From positions 1 to 64,000 of the forward strand of contig JAHZDE010000002.1 of the NCBI GenBank assembly GCA_019422525.1: a stretch of 64,000 bases of DNA, given 5' to 3'. The translations under genes and the position numbers were made by a program. Numbering within the stretch: the first letter of the stretch is position 1; the number at the start of each line of letters is the position of its first letter. Positions 23,390 through 30,255 of this stretch are shown here, piece after piece. Source of the DNA: Clostridiales bacterium (GTDB lineage Bacteria; Bacillota; Clostridia; Oscillospirales; Acutalibacteraceae). Under the pieces are notes generated by a model. It did not search any database, had not been told where the DNA came from, and saw nothing but the letters and a program-made list of their open reading frames with translations.

Positions 23390-24499
23390 ATGAAACTTAC
23401 TGTCTCTCAAAAAGATCTTGCTGAAGCAGTGTTGAATATTCAAAGAGCTGTTTCGACAAAGTCGACAGTTCCCGCATTGGAAGGCGTACTGCTTCGGGCC
23501 GGACAGGGAACATTAGAGCTCAGTGCTTATGATTTGGAGCTAGGAATGACCACGCAGGTACCAGCTTCCATTAACGAAGAGGGCACTGTTGTTTTAAATG
23601 CAAAATTATTTGGTGATATTGTTCGCAGATTGCCATCTGAGTCTCTTGAAATTTCTGTAGATGAAAAAAACATAGCTATCATTCATAGTGGCGCAAGCGA
23701 ATTCTCCATTATAGGGATTCCGGCAGAAGAATTTCCCGAATTTCCGGCTGTTACGGACACGGTGTCCTTTACCATCAGCCAACCGTTATTAAAAAGTATG
23801 ATACGTCAAACGTTGTTTGCAATATCTGACAATGATGCCAAACCGATTCATACAGGTAGCTTGTTCGAAATTACGAACAACACTATGCGTATGGTATCGG
23901 TAGATGGATATCGCCTTGCTATGAGAACAGAGCCGGTGATGTGCAGTGAAGAACTGAAATTTGTGGTTCCGGGAAAAGCTTTGGCAGAGCTGCTGAAATT
24001 ATTAAAAGATGAAGAGCAGGAATTGCAAATTTCAGTGGGTCGTCGTCATATTATTTTCCGAATTGGAAATTACACAGTTCTTTCCAGCTTGCTGGAGGGT
24101 GAATTTTTGGACTATCGGGCAGCTATTCCGGCAGCTGGTTCTACGGAAGTAGTTGTAAAAACGCGTTCGTTTATTGATAGTGTCGAACGTGTTTCCCTTT
24201 TAATTACCGATAGACTAAAAAGCCCGGTTCGTTGTATCTTTGAAAATGATGAAATCAAAATTTTGTGTTCTACAGCAGTAGGCCGCGCCAACGATCAGCT
24301 TCCTTGTCAGCTAACAGGTGATCGAGTGGAGATTGGATTTAACAACCGGTATTTGCTGGATGCACTTCGGAATGTAGAAGGGGACGAAGTGAAAGTTGTT
24401 TTGAATGGGGCTCTTTCTCCTATGAAGGTTTTGCCTAAAGAAGGAGACTCTTTCCTGTTTTTGGTTTTGCCGGTACGGCTGAAAACAGAAGAATTTTGA
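23390..24499 (+). CDS. dnaN: DNA polymerase III sliding clamp (beta subunit)
   Basis: A 369-residue clamp of three similar domains that dimerises into a ring around DNA and tethers polymerase III, MutS and others. It begins MKLTVSQKDLAEAVLNIQRAVSTKSTVPALEGVLL and ends FLVLPVRL, as in Firmicutes clamps. The ATG at 23390 follows AGAAAGAAGG. The longer upstream frame runs through the origin spacer and is not used. A 42-bp inverted repeat begins right after its stop codon. Confidence 0.97.
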   Translation: MKLTVSQKDLAEAVLNIQRAVSTKSTVPALEGVLLRAGQGTLELSAYDLELGMTTQVPASINEEGTVVLNAKLFGDIVRRLPSESLEISVDEKNIAIIHSGASEFSIIGIPAEEFPEFPAVTDTVSFTISQPLLKSMIRQTLFAISDNDAKPIHTGSLFEITNNTMRMVSVDGYRLAMRTEPVMCSEELKFVVPGKALAELLKLLKDEEQELQISVGRRHIIFRIGNYTVLSSLLEGEFLDYRAAIPAAGSTEVVVKTRSFIDSVERVSLLITDRLKSPVRCIFENDEIKILCSTAVGRANDQLPCQLTGDRVEIGFNNRYLLDALRNVEGDEVKVVLNGALSPMKVLPKEGDSFLFLVLPVRLKTEEF

Positions 24500-24541
24500 T
24501 TATACTATCTGTATAAAATTTAAATTATACAGATAGTATAA
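24500..24541. repeat. 42-bp inverted repeat after dnaN
   Basis: Perfect 17-bp arms (24500-24516 and 24525-24541, TTATACTATCTGTATAA and its complement) surround an 8-bp AT centre. It starts one base after the dnaN stop codon. There is no T-run after the stem, so it is an RNA hairpin or a large operator rather than a standard terminator. Confidence 0.85.
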
Positions 24542-24581
24542 AGTTGCAATATGATTCTTACATGAAAGAAGGGAAACGCAT

Positions 24582-24797
24582 ATGGAACAAACGATACAAA
24601 TTGATACAGAATTCATTCGTTTGGATGCCATGCTAAAGCTGGCTGGTGCATTCGAAACCGGTGGCCAGGCAAAAGTTGCCATTCAAAACGGAGAAGTGAC
24701 CGTAAATGGGGAAGTGTGCACCATGCGCGGCAAAAAAATGCGTCCTGGCGATCAAGCTGTTTTTGCCGGCACAGAATATCGGGTGACATCTGCGTGA
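24582..24797 (+). CDS. S4-domain RNA-binding protein (YaaA/RlbA-like)
   Basis: A 71-residue protein that is essentially one S4 fold: FIRLDAMLKLAGAFETGGQAKVAIQNGEVTVNGEVCTMRGKKMRPGD. It occupies the conserved position between dnaN and recF; the Bacillus equivalent yaaA (rlbA) has been linked to large ribosomal subunit assembly. The start follows GAAGGGA. Its stop overlaps the recF start (GTGA), so the two are translationally coupled. Confidence 0.9.
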   Translation: MEQTIQIDTEFIRLDAMLKLAGAFETGGQAKVAIQNGEVTVNGEVCTMRGKKMRPGDQAVFAGTEYRVTSA

Positions 24798-25912
24798 GGG
24801 TTACACTGCTGTCCTTTGAAAATTACCGGAATCTTCGCACAGGAAGCTTTGCGCCCGGTTCTGGAGTCAATGTGATTTACGGTGACAATGCGCAAGGGAA
24901 AACAAACCTGTTAGAGGGAATTTGGCTCTTTACCGGAGGCCATTCCTTCCGAGGTGCCCGGGACGGAGATTTAGTCCGTGTGGAAGCGGAGGGAGAAAGC
25001 CCTAATATAGCGGCGCTGACCATGGAGTTTTTTGGAGCTGGCAGGGAACAGACTGCTGAGTTGAAAATCAAGAGCGGCCGCAGAAGCGCCGTGTTGAATG
25101 GCGTAGGAAAAAGGGCGGCTTCTTCCTTGGTAGGGACATTCTGTGCAGTAGTTTTTTCGCCAGAGCATTTGTCCCTTGTGAAAGACGGTCCGTCAGAAAG
25201 ACGAAGCTTTTTGGACAGCGCCATCTGCCAGATTCGCCCTTCCTATGCAGGGTTATTGAACCAGTATAATCGCACCCTGCAACAGCGCAATACACTCCTG
25301 AAAGATATTCCGCGTCATTGGGAATTGCTGGATACACTGGAAATTTGGGATGAGCGTCTTTCCGGGTTTGGCGGAGCCATTATGGGAGAGCGTCTGCGGT
25401 ATATCCAAAACCTGGAACCGGAAGCTCGCGAAATCTACCGTGGTATTTCGAAAAATAGGGAGCAGATGGGCCTTCGAATGGTCATGACGGGCATTAGCCA
25501 GGAAAATACAAAAACAAACTATGCAGAGGCCATGATGGAAACGCTGCAAAAATGCCGTCGGGATGACTTAGGAGCAGGATTTACCACAGCGGGGCCTCAT
25601 CGGGATGATTTACAGCTGACTCTTAACGGCTCTCCGGCCAGAATTTTTGGCTCACAGGGACAGCAGCGCTCCATTGTCCTTTCTTTAAAGCTGGCGGAAG
25701 CGGCGGTGCTGGAAAGCATTATCGGGGAACCGCCGGCAGTGCTGCTGGATGATGTGATGAGTGAGCTGGATGTCAGCCGGCAGGAGTATTTGCTGAATCA
25801 TTTGCAGGGAAGACAAATTTTTATCACCTGCTGTGATGCTTCCAATATGCGGATGTTGGAAAAAGGAAAAGTGTTTTGTGTAGAGGAAGGGATGATTCGA
25901 GAAGAATCATAA
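24794..25912 (+). CDS. recF: DNA replication and repair protein RecF
   Basis: A 372-residue SMC-like ATPase that helps load RecA at gaps with RecO and RecR. It starts with VTLLSFENYRNL, has Walker A GDNAQGKTNLLEG (about 30-42), the ABC signature region FGSQGQQRSIVLSLKLAEA, and Walker B AVLLDDVMSELD. The start is the GTG at 24794 overlapping the stop of the S4 gene. The ATG at 24716 would overlap that gene extensively and is rejected. Confidence 0.96.
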   Translation: MRVTLLSFENYRNLRTGSFAPGSGVNVIYGDNAQGKTNLLEGIWLFTGGHSFRGARDGDLVRVEAEGESPNIAALTMEFFGAGREQTAELKIKSGRRSAVLNGVGKRAASSLVGTFCAVVFSPEHLSLVKDGPSERRSFLDSAICQIRPSYAGLLNQYNRTLQQRNTLLKDIPRHWELLDTLEIWDERLSGFGGAIMGERLRYIQNLEPEAREIYRGISKNREQMGLRMVMTGISQENTKTNYAEAMMETLQKCRRDDLGAGFTTAGPHRDDLQLTLNGSPARIFGSQGQQRSIVLSLKLAEAAVLESIIGEPPAVLLDDVMSELDVSRQEYLLNHLQGRQIFITCCDASNMRMLEKGKVFCVEEGMIREES

Positions 25913-25975
25913 AATACTTTCCTCATCAAGCAGCAGCAGCTAAAACGGCTGTGTGCTGAGAAAGGATGAACCGGT

Positions 25976-26263
25976 ATGTATCTCCATTTGGGACAGGATA
26001 CCGTAATCAAAATCAATGAGATTGTGGGAATATTCGATTTAGAGACTTCCACCATTTCAAAAATTACCCGCGATTACCTGGCGGAGGCTCAAAAACAGGG
26101 GCGCGTTGTCAATGTGTCCATGGAAATGCCGAAGTCTTTTGTGTTGTGCAAGGGAAAAACGGGAGAAGCCACTGTATATATTTCGCAAATTTCTACCACC
26201 ACGCTCTTAAAGAGAACGGGGTTTGTGGAAGGCCTTAGCATCAAACGATGGGAGGATACCTGA
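25976..26263 (+). CDS. remB: RemB-like regulator (DUF370, YaaB)
   Basis: A 95-residue protein of the DUF370 family. The conserved stretch is MYLHLGQDTVIKINEIVGIFDLETSTISKITRDYL followed by KSFVL and TTLLKR. In Bacillus, RemA/RemB activate biofilm matrix genes, and this gene keeps the yaaB position between recF and gyrB. The DNA target in this organism is unknown. Confidence 0.88.
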   Translation: MYLHLGQDTVIKINEIVGIFDLETSTISKITRDYLAEAQKQGRVVNVSMEMPKSFVLCKGKTGEATVYISQISTTTLLKRTGFVEGLSIKRWEDT

Positions 26264-26266
26264 TTT

Positions 26267-26665
26267 ATGAAACAGTTTGGACGGGCAGTCTGCCCCTATT
26301 GCGGGAAAAAGGTAAATCTGGCAATCACTTGGAGTCTGCGGCGCCGGGGAGAATATCGTTGCCCTCACTGTCTTGGAATTTCCAATGTGACACTTTCTAC
26401 TGCAGTCTTAAGTATGGCCTTTGCTGCCATTGCCCTGAGCGCACTGATTTTGGCGGCCACCCTGCTTTTCATGGAAGAAGCTGTGTGGTGGTCTGTGTTG
26501 GTAGTCATTGCCCCGTTCCTTTTGTTCTATATTCTGAGTCTGTTTTGTGTTCAGCTTCGTGTTCCTGTCATCCGTCGCGCTTCTTCCCAGCAAGAGAAGC
26601 CTCCTGTTCACAAAGATCATGAGAAAAATGTTCAGGAAAACTTGGATGAAACAAGGGTTCTATAA
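26267..26665 (+). CDS. Zinc-ribbon membrane protein, unknown function
   Basis: A 132-residue protein with no recognised function. The N-terminal 40 residues hold a treble-clef or zinc-ribbon (CPYCGKK...CPHCLG). Two hydrophobic segments (about 45-70 and 75-95) follow, and the C-terminal 35 residues are charged. It starts 3 bp after remB with GGGAGG upstream, so the two are in one operon that ends at a terminator. The same overall layout, zinc ribbon plus two helices, recurs at 56.1 kb, but there the order is reversed. Confidence 0.7.
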   Translation: MKQFGRAVCPYCGKKVNLAITWSLRRRGEYRCPHCLGISNVTLSTAVLSMAFAAIALSALILAATLLFMEEAVWWSVLVVIAPFLLFYILSLFCVQLRVPVIRRASSQQEKPPVHKDHEKNVQENLDETRVL

Positions 26666-26691
26666 CCAGTGGAACCTATATATCCTTTTTG

Positions 26692-26722
26692 AATAAAAGA
26701 CGGCGTTTTGCCGTCTTTTATT
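26692..26722. terminator. Terminator before gyrB
   Basis: Perfect 13-bp arms AATAAAAGACGGC and GCCGTCTTTTATT. It closes the dnaN-recF-remB segment. Confidence 0.92.
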
Positions 26723-26749
26723 GTGTTTTAATGGCGTTTGTGCTATAAT
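26721..26749 (+). promoter_or_regulatory. gyrB promoter
   Basis: TTGTGT and TATAAT are separated by 17 bp, directly overlapping the end of the preceding terminator. It leaves about 190 nt of leader before gyrB. Confidence 0.75.
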
Positions 26750-26944
26750 AATACAGTATGAAATAATGGGGAGATTCTGGAAAAGGATCGTGTGGATGTC
26801 TGTTTTCAAAGACTTTCCCTGTTGTTATCCTGGAAATCGTCACCGGTCCTCTGTGGATTTTGGCCAGAGGATCGTTCTTCTTCTGCCGGCAGTCCATAGC
26901 TGTCGGGCCCACCGGGCGGAAATCAGTAATTGGAGGGTTTATAC

Positions 26945-28891
26945 TTGGATTTCAGCGATATGACGCAAACCAATCAAAGTTACGATGAAAGTCAAATACA
27001 GGTATTGGAAGGACTGGAAGCTGTCCGTAAGCGTCCGGGTATGTACATCGGTTCTACCGGACCCAGAGGCCTTCATCATCTGGTATACGAAATCGTAGAC
27101 AACGCCATTGACGAAGCGTTGGCCGGATTCTGTGACAAAATCGAAGTAAAGCTTCTGCCTGGAGAAATTATCAGCGTGTCGGATAACGGCCGTGGTATCC
27201 CGGTGGGCATTCAGCATCAGACCGGACTTCCAGCCGTTACCGTCGTGTACACCATGCTTCATGCAGGCGGAAAATTTGGCGGCGGCGGCTATAAAGTTTC
27301 CGGTGGCCTTCATGGCGTTGGCGCATCGGTTGTAAACGCCCTGTCTGTTTGGCTGGAGGTAGAGGTTTATACCGGAGGCCACAAATATTTTCAGCGCTTT
27401 GAACGGGGCAAGCAGGTAACGGATTTGCAGGACTTAGGTCCCAGTGAAGACCCTAATCGTACCGGCACGACTGTACGCTTTTTGGCAGACCCGGAGATTT
27501 TTAAAGAAACAACCGTTTACAATTTTGATACACTGCAGACTCGGCTGCGGGAACAGGCTTTCCTAAATGCTGGAATTCATATTGAACTGACGGATTTGCG
27601 CGGAGAAGAGCCTGTTCAGCACAATTTCTGTTATCAAGGCGGTGTTTCCAGCTTTGTAGAATACATCAACAAAAAGAAGGCAGTCGAAGTCATTCATCCG
27701 GATGTAATGCATTTTACGGCTGTTGCGCCGGACGATTCCGCTACGGTGGAAGTGGCTATGCAGTATAATGACAGCTATAATGAGCTTTTGCTGTCGTTTG
27801 CCAACAATATTCATACTACCGATGGCGGTACCCATGAGGACGGCTTTAAGCGCGCATTAACCCGGGTCATGAATGACTATGCCCGGAAATATAATATTCT
27901 CAAGGAAAACGATAAAAACCTTTCCGGCGATGATGTCCGGGAAGGTTTGACAGCGATTATCAGTGTGAAGCTGAAAGAAGCCCAGTTTGAAGGACAGACA
28001 AAGGCCAAGCTGGGAAATATGGAGATTCTTTCTCTGGTCAGCAACTTGATTACGGATAAATATGCCACCTATTTGGAAGAACATCCGGCAACGGCAAAGG
28101 CCATTTTCGAAAAGTCTCTGGCAGCATCCAGAGCCAGAGAAGCTGCCAGAAAAGCAAGGGAAATGGTTCGCCGGAAGTCAGCTCTTGAAAACGCGGCTCT
28201 TCCCGGAAAGCTGGCAGACTGCCAGTCCCGTAATCCGGAAGAAACCGAAATCTACATCGTGGAGGGTGACTCTGCAGGTGGTTCCGCTAAGGGAGGACGT
28301 GACCGGAAATTCCAGGCGATTCTTCCTTTGTGGGGAAAAATGCTGAATGTGGAAAAAGCCCGGCTTGATAAGGTGTACGGCAATGAAAAGCTGATGCCGG
28401 TGGTAACTGCTCTTGGTTGTGGATTGGGAGATGAATTTGATATCACCAAGCTGCGGTATGGCAAGATCATCATTATGGCGGATGCTGATGTGGACGGTTC
28501 CCATATTCGCACGCTGCTGCTCACCTTCTTCTTCCGTTTTATGCGCCCGTTGGTAGAGCAGGGACATATTTATCTGGCACAGCCGCCGCTGTATCGAATT
28601 ACGAAGGGCAAAAAACATCGTTACGCTTTTTCCGATGAGCAGAGAGATGCCATTATGGCGGAACTGGGAAGCAATTATGATATCCAGCGTTATAAGGGCC
28701 TTGGTGAGATGGACTCCGAGCAGTTGTGGGAGACGACCATGGACCCGGAACGCCGTACCATGCTTCGGGTAGAAGTGGAAGATGCAGCAACTGCTGATGA
28801 GATCTTCACCGTGCTCATGGGAGACAAGGTAGAACCTCGCCGGGAGTTCATCGAAGAAAATGCCCGGTATGCGAAGAATCTGGACGTTTGA
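26945..28891 (+). CDS. gyrB: DNA gyrase subunit B
   Basis: A 648-residue ATPase subunit of gyrase. The GHKL ATPase domain has EIVDNAIDEALAG, DNGRGIPVG and GGLHGVGASVVNAL. The TOPRIM domain has YIVEGDSAGGSAKGGRDRKFQAILPLWGKMLNVEKAR and IIMADADVDGSHI. The C-terminal part is of normal length for Firmicutes. I choose the TTG at 26945 because GGAGGG is ideally placed; the next ATG at 26960 is 22 nt from that site. Confidence 0.97.
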   Translation: MDFSDMTQTNQSYDESQIQVLEGLEAVRKRPGMYIGSTGPRGLHHLVYEIVDNAIDEALAGFCDKIEVKLLPGEIISVSDNGRGIPVGIQHQTGLPAVTVVYTMLHAGGKFGGGGYKVSGGLHGVGASVVNALSVWLEVEVYTGGHKYFQRFERGKQVTDLQDLGPSEDPNRTGTTVRFLADPEIFKETTVYNFDTLQTRLREQAFLNAGIHIELTDLRGEEPVQHNFCYQGGVSSFVEYINKKKAVEVIHPDVMHFTAVAPDDSATVEVAMQYNDSYNELLLSFANNIHTTDGGTHEDGFKRALTRVMNDYARKYNILKENDKNLSGDDVREGLTAIISVKLKEAQFEGQTKAKLGNMEILSLVSNLITDKYATYLEEHPATAKAIFEKSLAASRAREAARKAREMVRRKSALENAALPGKLADCQSRNPEETEIYIVEGDSAGGSAKGGRDRKFQAILPLWGKMLNVEKARLDKVYGNEKLMPVVTALGCGLGDEFDITKLRYGKIIIMADADVDGSHIRTLLLTFFFRFMRPLVEQGHIYLAQPPLYRITKGKKHRYAFSDEQRDAIMAELGSNYDIQRYKGLGEMDSEQLWETTMDPERRTMLRVEVEDAATADEIFTVLMGDKVEPRREFIEENARYAKNLDV

Positions 28892-28978
28892 TTTACTTAT
28901 TGTATATATGATCAATTTTACAACCAAACGTAATTGAACAAAAGGAGGAAAAGCGCCGTCAGGCGCATCTGAAGACAC

Positions 28979-29614
28979 ATGGAGCGAGACCGAGATTTGG
29001 AGAAAATAAACCGGGAGGTCCCGGAAGATGCCGTAGAAGAAGACGAAGAAGAAGGCTGGGATGGTTCGGAAGCCGAACTGGTAGCCGATGAGGATGCTGC
29101 TGTCTATGAAGATGTACAGACGGGTATCCGTGTCAATTATGTGCTGCGCTGGCGGGAGATATACCGTTGTCTGAAGGGAATGGGATATATCAAAACGACC
29201 GGCACACGGGCAGTAATCGAAACCGTTATTTTGGCAATCGCTGCTGTGTTTTGCCTGATAAATTGGTTTACCGCTGGAGCTGCAGAAGGATTGACACTGG
29301 CAATCGTATGTATTTTGCTGATAGCAGTGGTATGGGTTGTCCCGGAATTAGGACTTCGCAGCCAAGCGAAAAAGCGGGCTGATGGACGGGAGTTTTCCCT
29401 GGAAATCTATCCGGATGCGATTACCGTGGAGCAGAGCGGAGATGAATGGGAAATTCCGTTAGATGGCGAAACCGAATGTGCGCAATACGGGAATCATCTG
29501 GTATTATCCCGCGAGGGAAAAATGGTGATTTTGCCTCTTCGCTGTGTAGAGCCAGGGGTGCTGCCGGAAGTTCAGGCCATGATTATGGCGGGCACTACTC
29601 CTCGGGAAGATTGA
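28979..29614 (+). CDS. Two-TM membrane protein with YcxB-like domain (first of pair)
   Basis: A 211-residue protein. The N-terminal 45 residues are very acidic (EEDEEEGWDGSEAELVADEDAA), then two hydrophobic helices (about 80-97 and 104-122), then a soluble C-terminal domain (FSLEIYPDAITVEQSGDEWEIPLDGETECAQYGNHLVLSREGKMVILPLRC) matching YcxB-like/PH-like folds. The ribosome-binding AAGGAGG is 30 nt from the ATG, with a GCGCC/GGCGC hairpin between that shortens the effective distance. It is followed by a second gene of the same architecture, both between gyrB and gyrA. Function unknown. Confidence 0.72.
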   Translation: MERDRDLEKINREVPEDAVEEDEEEGWDGSEAELVADEDAAVYEDVQTGIRVNYVLRWREIYRCLKGMGYIKTTGTRAVIETVILAIAAVFCLINWFTAGAAEGLTLAIVCILLIAVVWVVPELGLRSQAKKRADGREFSLEIYPDAITVEQSGDEWEIPLDGETECAQYGNHLVLSREGKMVILPLRCVEPGVLPEVQAMIMAGTTPRED

Positions 29615-29697
29615 TACGGTATAAAGGGAAGAAATTCGGTCAAGACTACAAGCACAGGCTGCAGGCAGCAGAATGCCAATGAATGGAGGCTGCGCTT

Positions 29698-30255
29698 ATG
29701 GATACAGAAGAAAAATATATATTGGACAGCTACTTGATAACCGGCGAAGATTTTGCCGATTTTCAGGTGGCGGCCAGAAAGATGAAAACCAGCCGTCTGG
29801 AGCTAATAGGATTTCGTTTGTTGGGGATGGGGCTAATATTGGCGTCGCTACTTGGCCGAGTCTATTTTTATGCGCCTACGGGATATAACAACATTGCCTA
29901 TTTTCTGGTAACCTGCCTGGGGATAGGGATTTGCTTATATTATGATTTTGCCATGCCCTATGTAGTCCGGCGTCGAGCCAGACGATATTTTGCAAACCAT
30001 ACCAAGCATATGGTAGCCAGCCGGACCGAATTTGACGAGATGGGGGTCCGTTTCGTCACCGATATGGGTTGTGAGCGGATTTCTTATGAAGAAATTCAGC
30101 GGGTTTATGAAGATAAAAGGGTCATCCTTTTGGACGAAGGTTGTGGAATGCGCTTTTTACCCAAGAGAGTATTGACCATGGATGAATATAAAGGGGTTCG
30201 AAAATTCCTGAAACGGGCCCTGAGAGAAAATTATTTGCAGGAAGGTGTCTGCTAA
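29698..30255 (+). CDS. Two-TM membrane protein with YcxB-like domain (second of pair)
   Basis: A 185-residue protein with the same plan as its neighbour: a short cytosolic N-terminus, two hydrophobic helices (about 40-60 and 65-82), and a C-terminal domain with MVASRTEFDEMGVRFVTDMGCERISYEEIQRVYEDKRVILL and FLPKRVL, close to the YcxB-like family. The ATG at 29698 has GGAGG eight bases upstream. Its stop codon directly abuts the gyrA start, so it is co-translated with gyrA. The pair may form a heteromer; no activity can be assigned. Confidence 0.75.
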   Translation: MDTEEKYILDSYLITGEDFADFQVAARKMKTSRLELIGFRLLGMGLILASLLGRVYFYAPTGYNNIAYFLVTCLGIGICLYYDFAMPYVVRRRARRYFANHTKHMVASRTEFDEMGVRFVTDMGCERISYEEIQRVYEDKRVILLDEGCGMRFLPKRVLTMDEYKGVRKFLKRALRENYLQEGVC

